Positions 46,376 through 59,382 of a stretch of 64,000 nt of DNA are shown one piece after another. The stretch spans positions 696,441 through 760,440 of the forward strand of contig NW_022985439.1 of assembly GCF_010093595.1 (NCBI RefSeq), written 5' to 3'. The stretch comes from Mytilinidion resinicola. Lineage: Eukaryota; Ascomycota; Dothideomycetes; Mytilinidiales; Mytilinidiaceae. Numbering within the stretch: position 1 is the first letter of the stretch; each line of letters starts with the position of its first letter. Made by a program: the position numbers and the translations under genes. The notes beneath the pieces were generated by a model. That model saw only the letters and a list, made by a program, of their open reading frames with translations. It was not told the DNA's origin and ran no database searches.

Positions 46376-47687
46376 GGTAGTGTGGTGTCCGTGTTGACAG
46401 CATCGCTTGCATACGATATCGCCAGCCGGTCCCTGGATGATGCAGAAAATAGCTTTCCCCAGCAAGGGGTCATCCGACGCCCTTCCTGGCGGACTGGGCG
46501 GGCGCCTTGCTGCCCGTGCTCTGGAAGCCCACGTGGCCGCACAGTCCGATGCCAAGGATCGGCGAGATCCTGGAGGAGCGCCGGCATAACGGAGAGATGG
46601 AGGGGGAGTGCACAGGCAAATCTGTGGAGGGTGGTCATGCTGGCACGATATGAAATTACTGTGTGAATGACACGACAGACGCCGAAGTTGCGGTGAATGA
46701 GCCGCCAACGAGAATGAATTGAAGCAGAGGGGTGATCCACGGTGCCACAGAGCCCACCTCACGCCAGAATGGTATCCGTCTCCCCAATAGAGCATATGCG
46801 GCCGCATGTCCGCACCAGAGCAGCGGTGTGGCTTTGAAACCAGACATCTCACCAGCGCGAGCATCGCGACAGTTCAGTCGTCCCGGCAGTCCGCGCCAAG
46901 GCCCTGTCAGGCAAGGCCGGAGCAGACAGCCGACGTGACGGCCCTGCAACAATTTGCAAGATGCTGGGTCGGTCTTGTGGCGGCCCTCCAGACTGGTAAC
47001 GACGGTAAGGCCGAGTAGCACGCGCCAGCCACGGGAGCTGGTGGAGAGGAGTGGAGCTCCTGCAGCAGTTAACACGCCAGACGGCGTGGGACGCAGCACC
47101 GAGGGGCGCGTACCTGCAGCAGGCCGTTGCTTTTGCAAAGGCTGGAGCAGCTGGCGGGCACGGCAGATCTGGGCTTCAGCAGCGATCGAGCCAGCTGAGG
47201 TTGGATGTCGGCACACACACGGCACGGCAACCCCGCCCTGCAGCGTGCCACGAGGACAGTGAGCAGCTGGAGAATATCGATTGGGCGCCGCAGGGGAGCA
47301 GCTCGACGCGGAGGGCTGCTGGTGCAACATGGCTTGCAGGCCGACGCGGGATGCCGAGCGTGGTGTTGCGAATGGCCTGACTGGCGATGAGCTCTGCCGG
47401 GCCGCCCTCCGAGCTCCAGTCGGCTGGAACACGGCACGAGAGCGTGACTGTCCCGACTGTACGACGCCGATGGAAGTTGTTGAGTGCTGAGGACGAGCTT
47501 CCGGGCGGTTGCGCTGATTCGCCGGAGCTCCTGTTCGAGATCAAGCTTTGCAACCCCTGGCGATCAGGGACCAGCTGTGCCTCACGTGGCAGAGCGTCAT
47601 GAAGAGATTTCCAGTGGCTGGTGCCGATCGGGGAGGTGACGCAGCTGTGGTCTGGTGCTGCTCTCGGCTCGGCACACGCCCAGCAAG

Positions 47688-47714
47688 CGAGGCGTGCGAG
47701 GCGTGCGAGGCGTC
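47688..47714. repeat. 9-bp tandem repeat
   Basis: Three consecutive CGAGGCGTG-type units inside the GC-rich gene-free block. Confidence 0.8.
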
Positions 47715-50700
47715 AGAGGGCGTGGGATCTGGGCCGACGGGGAGGGCGATTTCCGCGTCGATGCAAAAAGCACCGCAGCGCTCGTGTTCGACTCCCCGAG
47801 CTGCTGCCGTGCAGCGTTGCCCAGGTGCGTTTCATCGTGGCGTGCAACATCCTGGCCTCCACGTTTTTGGGCAGCGTCTCGCGCGTGCTGACCACTCGGC
47901 ATCCCGGCTGCCTTAGGGCTTGCCGGCGGCGACGTCCAGCTGTGCGACGGGTTTGCAGCAGCCGCATCTTCGCACATCCCGCCGATGTCGCTGGAGACGT
48001 GCAAATTTCTGTGCCGCCAGCTTCCAAGGTGTTGCCACACATCGCCATTTCCGCGCCGTCGTCAGAAGGGAACACTGATCCACGTCGTCATCATCGCATG
48101 ATGCTGTGTGGGGAGCATCCCAGTGTCTTAAGCCAGCAATCGCATCTGCGTCCTCATCCGCCACTCTAGCGACCGCGTCGGGGGACGGCACAGGGATGGC
48201 CCTCGATCGTGAAGCCTGCCGGTCCGGGGCGCACAGCTGTGGAATAAAAATACGAGCAGGGCACAAGGCGACGAGGCCACCTTGGAGTTTTCTTCTGCCC
48301 CAGAGTCAGGCTGTGCACAAGGCCGCCCCGACCACGCTCCGAGGAGCTGCCATCAATTTGGCGGAGTCATGCAGGACCGCGCAGGAGAAAGGGCGGTGGC
48401 CCAAAGGAGCAATCTCCCCTGGAACAAGCTGAGATGGAAGGCCGGGAGAAGAGCGGCAGAAGACGCCGTCACAGCCCCAGATCGTTGCTCAAATTTTCGG
48501 TGGAGCGCAGGCGCGCAACGGCTTGGCTGATGAAAATGCACAATTCCACCAATGCCGGCTGGAGTGGGGCCGTGGCGTCTTCGGGGTGATTGGGTGGATG
48601 CGCACCTGAGACAGGAACTTTGGGATAGGGGGGTGGTAAACTGTAGGCTTGGCAGCCTCGGTGAGGTGAATGTGCGGCTCGCTTAAGCAGAAGAGAGGAG
48701 AGAAACAAGAGGGGAAGGAGAAGGTGAAAACAGAAAGAGAACTCAAGCTGGGCTTTGGAATTGGAGAAAGAGCTGGTTCCTAATAGTGGTTGATCCGGTC
48801 AAGTCATGATATTCACTTCCTGATATTGCAGCGTCCACGCCTGGCTTCACGCCATCACACCATTGACACTGGGACTGCTGCTCCAACTGATCAACAAACT
48901 GACACACTCTTCCCATACTCGAGGATCCGGTGGTGCAGGCCAAGAACGGGCACTGTACCACGCCCCAAAAGGGGCCGATCCTGCCTGTTCCTGACTGCCC
49001 AACGACAGCTGCGCGCCCGTTTCGGCGCAGCAGAGACGCCGCGTGTGTGGCTCGCCCTGAGGGCGTAGCACGAGGCTGCTGCACCAGCTGCAGAGGGGCA
49101 TCCCGACAAGTCTGGCCGAACTAGTGGGTGCGTGGCCTGGTGGAGCGCTGCGGGCAGCCAGCGCCGCGTCGCCCTGCCCCACGGCTCTGCACCGGGCGAC
49201 AAGGTTGCAAATTCCAGCAGGCCGTCTAGCTTCGAACGAAATGGCCGTGATGTCACGGCGGCGAGATGCTGGAACCTGGCGACGACGCAGACACAGCTCG
49301 GCAGCCCGCGGCAGACGCGCAGGCATCAGGGCATCATGGCACCGTAGGCATCATGGTGGGCTTGGATCACCATGATCTTCACCCAGTCACGAGGCGCCTG
49401 AAACGAGGCAGGCGTGGCTCCGTGTTTGCTGGTCATGGCATTAATCCCGGGATGAGCGATGTTTTTGGCTTATGCACGGTTCAGGGAGGGCAGCTTGGCT
49501 GAAGCGCAGCCTTTCACCGAAGCATCCCTGCCCAGCGACATCTCCTTTTCCACGTCGCCCGACGCCTCAGCTCACCGCTATGGCCATGCCAGCTTATTAC
49601 ACCATCCGGCAGCGTAGGCTGACCGAATTTGACATTTCAGAAAATCCTGGCTGCCAGGCATAAATACCTCGCACTGCCGCCCCATCCACGCTCTGTTTCA
49701 TCACCCTTCTCGGACGCCTACGACCTACACCAGTGCCGCAGCTTATATCTAATACATCCTTCCACTACATCTACATACGACATACACACACCCCCGCCGC
49801 ACACAACAGTTTCATCTGCTGCCGCACTTTCCACCGCACGCGCCGCACTACCTACAGTACTTCACTGTCCTACATCAAGCTTCAATGGCCTCCCTTACCT
49901 TCACGGACTGCAATATGTCGACCTCCAACCTGCCTCCATGCCCAGGCCCGCCACCCACGAGGCCCCTCCCTCCAGTTCCATCCAAATAAACCGCCTGTCC
50001 TCCATCCATAACGTCTTGACCGCCTCATCCCTCTTCGGCGTTACATCCCGTCTCGGCCCATCTCTCGACTTGTCTCCTATTGCATCATGGATTCCAGCCG
50101 CCTCCCTCCCTCGTCACTTGATCGATCACCACACCGCCCAGTGTTTCAGTCTGAGCATCTCTCCCGCCTTTCAACCCCGGAATCACAACACCTCGAAATC
50201 AATGGCTGCCCGCATCCGCAGTTGTCTCAGGAACCCATGGCGCCTGGCGCAACCTAGCCCTGGTTGAGATGCCTCCCGCGCCTTGCTGCATGCAGCTCAC
50301 CGCGAACTACGATCGATCTGGACTCCGCCCATTGGCTGGCTGCGCGACACCCATGCCGCAGGTGTCACACGTCCACGTTGGCCTTTTTCCGGAACAGGAC
50401 TCAATGCCTCGCATGGCAGCCTTACGCATGCTCAGCACATCGCCATCCCACTTGCTGACCTGACCCAACAAGGTCCTCATGCTCGGCCCGCCAATCACCA
50501 CATCCTCTCGCTCTGCTGCCTCGCTCGCCGTCGCTCTGACTCAACTTTCGTCTGCCTTTCTCTCCTTGACACCGCCGGTTCGGATGGAAGGATATGGTGG
50601 CCCGTATTGGGGGCCATCTTTTGCTTCTCGGATCCCCACACACGTTTTGTAATACACCAGCGATTTGTGTTTGCACTGCCTCTTTTGTAACTGCATCAGC

Positions 50701-52076
50701 TGGCGCGAGGGGTGGGACTGCCTGCAGAATGGGGCTATATCGGAGTTAATGGGATATGGGAGATCTGGAAATACCCATTTGTCTATTTTTGGTCACGAAT
50801 ATATACCACGCTGCCTCTCAGATGGTAGTGCATTGCAGCTATACTGCCTACTACATCAATAATGTATCTTTTCATCGTTACGCACCAACCGCACCCCACT
50901 CTGTGACTGTCTCCTGCTTCTCCTCTTCGGCACAATTATCCGTCAGTGACGTGGGAGTGCTAACCTCGCCGTCTCTTATCCGCGCTGCCTCGTGACATCT
51001 TCGACCCCACACCCCTGCAAGGCCTACTCCAACGTCAGCGCATATCGTGAAGGCTCCGTCGATATTAAATCAGTAGTCCATCTGGCCCACAGCGCATGCA
51101 TGCACGGCTAGCCTCGCTCTTCAACGACGTGGCACAGCAAACCTGCTTCGCGATAGCCCCCAGTGTGCCTGACCACGGCACAGCTAGCGCTGGGAGAGCG
51201 ATGTTGACCGGAATTAGTGCGCACCCCCGTCTCTTTCCTGTCCGGAAACATCGGCTGCATCGAAACGGTTCACGCATTTCGTCGCGCATATTGCGTCTCA
51301 CACACCTCGGGTGCCTCCGTATCTGACCACGACCTCCATCGCCATCTCACTCGGCGCCCTGGTCGGCCTGCGTCGTCCTTACTCGACAGGTACCTGCATA
51401 CCCTGGAGATCATCTTGCAACCATGCGACAACCGCATTTACCCATCCCCAGCTGAACCCCCACGCCACCGCTTTCACGTGTGCATGAAACTATCTTCGCG
51501 TGGGATGGCTGCCCGCAACCCCGCCCTCCCCTCTCATCTGCCCGCCATCTTGGATCTCTGAACATGGTGTAGGCCCCCTGCCAGCGCTCTGACGCGCAAG
51601 GAACAAGGGCTCTGCGACGTCGTTAAGAGCCGGGTTCGCGGTAACTGTCGCGGCTGTTGCGCGCTATGCTTTATTGCTGCTTTCCCGAGCATTCCCTTCG
51701 GCGCCCACTTTTCATATGCCAAATGATACTTGTTCTGTCAGGACGGACGCAGGGCGATTTGCATTGGCAATCTGAAGGTGAGTACATACATTTGGCCGGG
51801 CGAGCCAATGCCGGCGGTTCTCCAAGCCTCGTGCTACCCACTTGCTTGCGTCGTGCGACGTCTAGATGCATAGCTTTGCTTTTTTGTAAACGTGCAGATT
51901 TCCTACCACCGTCATTGATATCGACCACTTCCTGTTATTGCCGGCATGCAGCGGCGTTGCCGAAGAGGCTGTCGACTTCTAGCTGACGAGTAACTGGCTC
52001 ATGCGAACTATGCACTAGGTTCGTGTCGTTGCTGCATGTTCGCATTAACTCTACACTAGCAGTGGTCAACACCATG

Positions 52077-52314
52077 GCACGCTGGGCGTGGAGAAAGTGG
52101 CACACTCATCCAGCACGATGGCTCGTCTGTACACCTGTCTGCCATTGCTTGAGGTGCTTTAACGAGTTTCCACATAGTCCAAGGCACAGAAGCTTCTATC
52201 TTGTTCATTTTGCTGAAAATGAATTGAAGCACCCCAAGCAATTGGTATACATGCGTACACTAACGGCGGCTTGTTCTAGGAATTAGAGTGCCACCTTTGC
52301 CGTGCCCCGCGTGC
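52077..52314. mobile_element. MITE family A, copy 3 (intact)
   Basis: 238-bp element flanked by the 3-bp direct duplication ATG (52074-52076 and 52315-52317). The left end GCACGCTGGGCGTGGAG and the reverse complement of the right end GCACGCGGGGCACGG are the two arms of the imperfect terminal repeat. Compared with copy 1 it is in the opposite orientation. The interior has the same inner repeat pair around CTGTCTGCCATTGCTTG and AAGCACCCCAAGCAATTGG. No coding capacity. Confidence 0.88.
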
Positions 52315-53770
52315 ATGGTTCCGTCCGAAGATCTTGCGCTTCCATTCACGCTCGACGGTCGTCCCCCGACCACTAACCACGGTTGACACCCAACGGTGCG
52401 TCGTAAGCAACTCAGCTCCTACCACACACAGAACTGTCTCAAACTCTAATGGTAGCGTGAATTTGCCGCCTAGACTTGCTAGCAGATCCTCACACCGATC
52501 TAATGAAACCTACCTGTCGATCCATTCACATGATTAGTGTTCATTACAATTGTACAAAGGATAGGTGCACACGAGCGCGATGGTGAACTATCCCCACCAA
52601 CTATCGAGACACAATGGCAATAGCAACAATTACAAGGCGCAATACACTCGCTCTATCAAACTTCCCCGCGATATGGAAGCTCCGACATCTCACGCTCACT
52701 ACTTCTCATCATTCTCCAATACTTCTCCAATACTCTGCATCCCACGTTCATTGCATCATTCTATCCCTGGGTGCTGCATGTCATATATCCCTCTTTCATA
52801 AGTTCTGCGTTATCGAAAATCGAATGTGCACCCAATCCATGGTTCATAATACCCTTGTATCACCGACTCCTTAAGCCTCTCCACATTTCTTGGCATTGTC
52901 CGCTTGACCAATTCTAGTCTCCTCGTATGTCCCCTACGTCCAAAATTTTTGCAGCTGTCAGATAATCGATCGTATCGCTCTTAGCACTCCCGCGTATGGT
53001 CTCCTTTTATGTAACTCATTCGTCATTGGTCAGCCTTACGCTTCGAAAATTTCACACTATCTTCAGCAATCGATCCAGATCATCAGCGCAGAATCCTCTC
53101 TACAGCTTCCCCATCGTCTAGCTATTAGCTTCCGCTCGATCGGCCGGGTTCAGGATTTTCAGCTCTCTTTGAGACGCACTATTATTGATCTCCATTTCGG
53201 TCATACAGTAGCACCGTAAAGGATCGTCAACGGAAAGTACCGTGTGTAACTTCGTAGTACGGCTGCACAAAGGCTTCAAGGAAATCGATTGTGCGCTCTG
53301 ACTTCGCTGAGACCCCTAGCGTAGTCTTCAATCTGGAACATTATTTCGTTGCTGGGGATGTCCGAGCTTCTCGTCACACCGTTCTGGAGATGGCGCTAGA
53401 ATCTCATCACAAACAGGTGGCGCAAAACACGGGTCCCCGCAATATCTCTTCTAACTGTGGTCCCACACATTCAAGGAGATCGTGTGACCAATTCACTCCT
53501 TTCGTCCCTTCAATTAAAACCAACCCTGTCGCTCTTAATGATCATCACATTATTGTCCTATTACTCGGCTTACCGTAGCAGAGACACGAATGAGCACAGA
53601 TTCTCGTTTGAAAAGCTCCAATCACACCTGTAAGTGGGAGGTACTGGAGAAGCTCCTCTGAAGCCAAAGCTTCGTCTAAAAAGTCCTGCTTCTAAAAACG
53701 CCCTCAAAAGCCAACTAACGGATAGTAAAATACTCCTCGCTGTGCACTATGCAAACGGACTCCATGGATT

Positions 53771-55600
53771 CTACCCCGTATTTTCATCCGCACTAACAAA
53801 CTTCTTTTCTACCACAAAGTTGTCTTGTAAAGCGGAAGTCCCCCGGACTCGTTTCACAACGAAATGACACTTCCTCCAAGGCCCGCTCAGAACGACCGAC
53901 AGTTTCAATTCCGCAATTGCGCCCCTCGAGTTCGTTCCTAGAAGTTGTATGAAAGGATCAATGGCGGCGTAAAGAGCTTTTTCCTCGCTAAAGGTCGTCG
54001 ATCCCGATGCGTGCTCGCAGAAGTCTCTGCAATGGTCGTTGCTATGTATATTAAGTGCCAGATACCGCATATGCTGGAATTTGACCAATTCAGCAGTAGT
54101 GCGCTCCGGTTGCAAGCATATCAGCATCTCCTCGTAGTCTCAAGAGAGCAATCAACATACCCAAACCAAACAACGCTCCTCAGTCTCCGGGTCCTGCTCC
54201 AGCGCCACATGCACCGCTAAGCTCTCCAGCCTAGGACTTTTGTCCCGTAAATCTCGAAACTGATCCGCCGTCCAAGGCTTGATTTGATCCGGCCGGTTGT
54301 AACTGTCCCTACCATAACTGACCTTCAAGTTCTGCAGCCCCTCTCCATTCTTCTCTACAAACCCCGCCCAAACCACCTGCAGCAACGCATCTCTAAACTC
54401 CTTAACCACCAGCTCCTCCAACCCCTCCAGCGCCCTCAGAAATCGCCCAACCACGCGCACATCCACCGCATCCGTCATCCACCTCATCCAATAATCCCGC
54501 TTAAACCCAAACGCCAGACTCTTCAGATTCGGCAGCGCGCCCATCAGCGCCACCAACAGATTTCACGGCCCGCGCTTCCTCAGATCTAGCTTCCGCAGCA
54601 GCGTCCAATCCATACACCTTCTCCATTGCGTGCAGTGCTCAGCGGAGAGGTAGTGTCCGTAATTCGGCAGCGTCAGCTTCTCCAACGCTGGCATCCGATC
54701 CCCCTCCCCGAACTGGAGGTTATGCGGTCCGACCCCCCAATCGCTCCAGCTCGACGCCTCGAAGGTGGAGACGCTGAGATTAAGGGCTTTCAGATTACCG
54801 CCGGCGATGAGGCACTTTTGAACGTGGAGAACTCGGAGAGCCCGCCCGTCTCGTCGGCGTTTTGGCAGAGGGCTTGGAAGGCGAGAGAGTGCAGTTGGGC
54901 GGACGCGAGTAATGCTCTATCTATTGGCTGCTCTGTGTCCTTCCGATCTGTGGCTGTGATGCGTAATCGTGCGGACGGCCAGGAGGTGTGGAAGCGATCG
55001 AGTACCTGTGTCGGCATAGGAAGTGAAGTATTCCAACTACCCCATCGCCGTTAACATCAACTCCGATCCAACTACTGCCATATACCCCCGAACAGCGTCT
55101 CAAACTCACCTGAACTCCAGCAAGTTGGCGAGGTTAGTAAACGCATTCACCAGCGCGCTCGCAGACGGTAGATTCCCTCTTCCTTTGACCGGGCCGATCA
55201 TCAGAAACCGCACGTACCGGCATAGAGCATCCTCGCGATCTTGCAGCCGCTTGAGGGAGTAGCGGCTTGTTATTCTGTGGTTTTGCGTTTTGTCATGGAG
55301 CGTTAGGGTGCGGAAGATCAGAGGTTCGGAATGCGCTCGACACGGCTTCGACACCAAAAGAAAGCTGTAGAATGAGCTCCGGTCTTCTGAATAGAGCTGC
55401 ATTTTCATAATAAGCCATGTAGTCTTCACGGTTGGGGTTAGGAGGTGGATTACGTGCTCGAGGATGGTGCGGAAGAGGGTGAGTGGTAGGCCTAAGAGGG
55501 TGGGCTTTTCTGCCACGGGGTTTGATGCTGGGTATTACGGTATATGCCTGGATGAAATGAGAAGGGCGCGAGTACTTATGTTGCGATCGTCGAGAGACAT
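53771..55600 (-). pseudogene. F-box/LRR-like gene with frameshift and premature stop
   Basis: Readable as a fungal F-box/LRR-type protein on the minus strand. A start at 55600 (MSLDDRNI) is spliced to an exon 55527-55110 (LLGLPLTLFRTILEHVIHLL, LLVSKPCRAHSEPLIFRTLTL). Intron 55109-55037 leads to SWNTSLPMPTQVLDRFHTSWPSARL at 55036. The frame then breaks near 54840-54850 (from NADETGG to RALRVLHVQKCL). It also meets a TGA at 54565-54563 inside an otherwise continuous LRR stretch (LRKLDLRKRGP, stop, NLLVALMGALPNLKSL). A last intron near 54160 leads to a final exon ending at 53771. Two independent lesions in good splice context point to decay; a sequencing error could explain one but less easily both. 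Confidence 0.72.
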
Positions 55601-56196
55601 GGGCGAGGACCCCTGGCGATGCAGTGGCTAAGGCTGAAGGGTCACTGGCCGGTATATTGGCAGCCTTGCTGCTTCAGTCACCGCTGTACGAAAAGTTATA
55701 CTTCTTCCTCTGCCCCCAGAAGCTCGGCCACCAAGTCCGGCTAGTTGGGTAGGGTCTTATCAAACGTGGAGGCTTCACGTACAAGAAAGAAGGTTGTGAT
55801 GCATCTTGTTCTCGCAGTAGTGCAGGAGTGCAATATAGTGATTACCTAAATGTAATAACTCTGAGATATTGATAACCTGATGACTTCTGAAGAATCTCTA
55901 TCATAGCTAAGGATACTATGTCCACAACTAGAATAGGTTTTCAACGTATTAGCATCAATCTCAATCCAATCAGATCGTAAAGAGGATCACGTGAAGACAT
56001 ATATTGTTGCATACAAGGTAGACAGATACAAACGTTCTCATCCATGGAGCAAATGTGTTAGAGAGATACATCTATGCTCAGATTCTAGCTAAAGAGTGAT
56101 AGATGAATCTATCTCACGTGATCGGGTCGCATTTTGAGTGTTTTCTCATTCGATCTACCACATCTTCAATTGCACTCCAAATCCCACAATGCTACC
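55601..56196. other. Intergenic region, no supported gene
   Basis: Divergent spacer between the F-box pseudogene and the IleRS gene, AT-rich from about 55800 to 56100. A short out-of-frame ATG (56188) just precedes the chosen IleRS start. Confidence 0.5.
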
Positions 56197-59100
56197 ATGC
56201 TAACTCCAACCCGAATCCTCCGCGCCCAATGGACCTCAACGTTACATCTCCCGAAATCCACCTTTCCAGCCCGTCCAAACCCTGCCTCCGCACCTCGATA
56301 CCTCGCCCGTTGCACCGACGAGCTTTACGCGTGGCAGCAATCGACGCGCTCCCTCAAACCCGATTCCAACGTCGATGCTGCTGAGCCAGAAAGCGGTACT
56401 GCGGCGCCCGAGTTCGTACTCCACGATGGCCCACCCTACGCAAACGGGCCCTTACACATCGGGCACGCCCTGAACAAAATCACAAAAGACCTGATATGCA
56501 GATTCGAGGTCGGACAAGGGAAGCGCGTGAGCTATGTGCCGGGATGGGACTGCCACGGGCTGCCAATTGAGCTGAAAGCTCTGCAAGCTGCAAAAGACCC
56601 CGGGGCGAGGATGAGTCCCGTGAGGGTGCGCAAGGCGGCGAGGGCGTTGGCGGAGCGGACAGTCAAGGAACAGATGGCGGGGTTCAAGGCGTGGGGTGTG
56701 ATGGGAGACTGGTCAAACGCTTATAGGACTATGGATAAGGCGTTTGAGATGAGGCAGTTGAAGGTGTTCCGGGAGATGGTTGTGAAGGGTGAGGTTCGTT
56801 CGACTGGTGTACATTGATGAGGAGGGTGCTGACGGATCTCTGAAGGTCTGATTTACAGGCAGTTCAAGCCTGTGTATTGGTCGCCGTCGTCTGGTACGGC
56901 GCTCGCGGAGGCGGAGCTGGAGTATGATGAGAATCATGAGTCTACGGCCGCCTTTATACGATTTCCCGTAGAAGCCTCAAAAGAGCTTCAGTCAGAATTT
57001 CCGGATATAACATGGCACGAGTTGGATGCGGTGATTTGGACGACTACGCCGTGGACTCTTCCGGCAAATACAGCAATTGCGGTGCATAATACGATGGAAT
57101 ACTCTGTTGTCCAAGGACCAAAATCGCCGAGGCGGTTTATAATAGCAAGCCCCCGTGTGAGCTATCTCGGGTCTATACTAGGAGTGGAGCTAGAGATAGT
57201 CTTCAGCGGCATTCTGGGGTCCCAAATTGCGGGCAACATGTTCTACAAGAACCCTCTCCAAGGATTCAGCTCTCAAACTCAGCCTATTATTCACGCCGAC
57301 TTCGTCTCCGATAGTTCTGGCTCCGGCTTGGTGCATATGGCCCCGGGACACGGCATGGACGACTACAATGTGTGTAGTCAGTTCGGGATCCAGGCATTCG
57401 CTCCAGTGGATGATAATGGTAGATTTACCAGTGCTGCATTTCCGGATCAACCAGAGCTTCTGCAAGGTCTGTCTGTACAAAAAGAGGGCACTAATGCGGT
57501 CTTGGAATACCTCGAGATGGAAGAGAAAGAATATGTGTTGCACACGCACGTTATCAAGCACAAATACCCTATCGATTGGCGAACAAAGCAACCCGTTATC
57601 ATTCGTGCAACAGAGCAATGGTTTGCCAATGTCGACGGTATCAAGTCAGGAGCCATGCAGGCATTGGAAGATGTTACGTTTATTCCTGCGGTCGGCAGAA
57701 CTCGACTTGAAAGTTTCGTCCAGGGCCGGAGCCAGTGGTGTATTTCGCGGCAAAGGTCTTGGGGTGTTCCGATTCCTGCACTGTACAGGATGGATACAGA
57801 GAAACCCGACGCTGTCATGGATGGTCCTACTATTGATCATATCACAAAAGTAATTGAGCAACGTGGAATCGATGCCTGGTGGACTGACCCCGAGGACGAT
57901 CCTGCCTGGATACCCGAGTCTCTCCTGGGCACATACACTCGAGGCAAGGATACTATGGATGTCTGGTTCGACAGCGGCACCAGCTGGACCCTTTTACCGC
58001 AACGAGATGATGGCCCAATCGCCGATGTGTATTTTGAAGGAACAGACCAACATCGCGGCTGGTTCCAGTCCTCACTCCTTACCCACGTGGCTCACCAAGT
58101 CACCCCCCAGGAAGTCGCTGAAGGGATAGCACATCAAGCGCAGTCCTTGCAGCATACTATCCTTCCACCCTACCGAACACTAATAACTCATGGCTTTACA
58201 CTCGATCAGGACGGCCGCAAAATGAGCAAAAGCCTCGGCAACGTCATATCTCCAGATGAGATAATGTCGGGAACCCTCCTCCCTCCAATGAAACCTAGGA
58301 AAAACAAGGACAAAAATATAAAGTTTTCTACTACAGACTTCAAACCTACTTACGATGGCATGGGCCCTGATGCCCTCCGCCTCTGGGCCGCAAGCAGCGA
58401 CTACACTAAAGACGTTGTCATCGGCCAGCCCGTCCTCCTCGGCGTCAACCTAGCCCTCCACAAGTACCGCGTCACCTTCAAATGGCTCCTTGGCGTCCTC
58501 AACCTCAACATCCCCGGGTTCTCGTCTACAAGCTTCGCAGACTTCCACGAGGGTCTCGACGACGCACCCCTCACCCTCGCGGACGAAATAGCCCTCTACC
58601 GCCTCGCGCAAGTGAGCCACGAAATCCACGCTCATTTCGCGAAGTATGAGTTCTCGAGAGGCATCGTCGCGTTGAATAAGTATATCGTGCATGACTTGTC
58701 TGCGTTTTACTTCGAGACACTTAAAGACCGTATATACGCAGGCACTATCGAGGATCGTGCGAGTGCCCAACATGTCCTTGGACTTCTCTTCCATGAACTG
58801 TGCCAGATCCTTACGCCCGTGTGTCCTATATTGGTTGAGGAGGTGTGGGACCACGTTCCTGAACGCTTGCGGAGCGATATCGAGCATCCGGCGCGGATCG
58901 TGTGGGAGCCGTTTGAGTGGGAGCTTGAAGCGGGAGAGGAGCTGCGGTTAGAGGGCCAGATGAAGGTGCTTAATGCGGCGCACGCCGCCGTCAAGGTTGC
59001 ACAGGAAAAAGCGAGGGGAGAGAAGAAGATTGGGAGTGGGTTGGAGTGCGAGGTTCTAATGGTTCTGCCTGATGTGAATATGGAAGAGTTCGAGAAGCTG

Positions 59101-59382
59101 GAGCTTTCAAACGAAGACCTAGCGGATGTGTTTGTTGTCTCAAGGGTCAGTGTTGTGGGAGAGGCCGGTGTGAAGGCAGCAATTGGAGACAGGGAGCTGC
59201 TATGGAGGTACGAGGAAGAGTTCCAGTTCGGCGAAGAGGGGCCGATGGCGAAGGTGGTGGTGCTGCCGCCTATCGAGCATAAGTGTCCCAGGTGCTGGCG
59301 CTTTGTGGCGCCCCAGCCGGAAGAACTGTGTTCAAGGTGTGAAGACGCGGTGGAGGAAGATAAAGAGGCGGAGGCCCCTTGA
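56197..59382 (+). CDS. ISM1: Isoleucyl-tRNA synthetase, mitochondrial (bacterial-type)
   Basis: Two exons, 56197-56788 and 56846-59382 (1042 aa). Charges mitochondrial tRNA-Ile with isoleucine. Class I synthetase: DGPPYANGPLHIGHALNK contains the HIGH motif, GWDCHGLPIE follows, and DGRKMSKSLGN is the KMSKS loop. The editing (CP1) region includes VIWTTTPWTLPANTAIAV. The C-terminus has the zinc-binding HKCPRCWRF...LCSRCED typical of bacterial-type IleRS, which argues for the organellar rather than the cytosolic enzyme. The Arg-rich, acid-poor N-terminus (MLTPTRILRAQWTSTL) fits a mitochondrial presequence. The start at 56197 is the ATG in frame with that leader; the splice restores VVKGLIYRQFKPVYWSP. 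Confidence 0.95.

Larger units (their letters stand above)
46376..53770. other. Gene-free block of about 7.4 kb, GC-rich on the left
   Basis: No family member or convincing spliced gene could be read on either strand. From about 46.4 to 49.5 kb the sequence is visibly GC-rich, with many CAGC/GCTG words, so frames of 60-260 codons stay open in all phases. Their products are low in hydrophobic-core patterning and lack motifs. From 49.5 to 50.7 kb the plus strand is pyrimidine-rich, like a leader or promoter, and includes a short protein-like frame at 50087-50257. From about 52.3 kb the sequence becomes ordinary to AT-rich. A MITE lies at 52077-52314. A long non-coding RNA, a leader of an unrecognised gene, or decayed DNA are all possible. 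Confidence 0.55.

Noticed and set aside
46656..47432. 258-codon minus-strand frame in the GC-rich block
   Set aside because: Open frames occur in several phases of the same GC-rich DNA. The product is rich in Ala, Arg, Pro and Ser without any recognisable motif or hydrophobic pattern, so it is most likely a composition effect.
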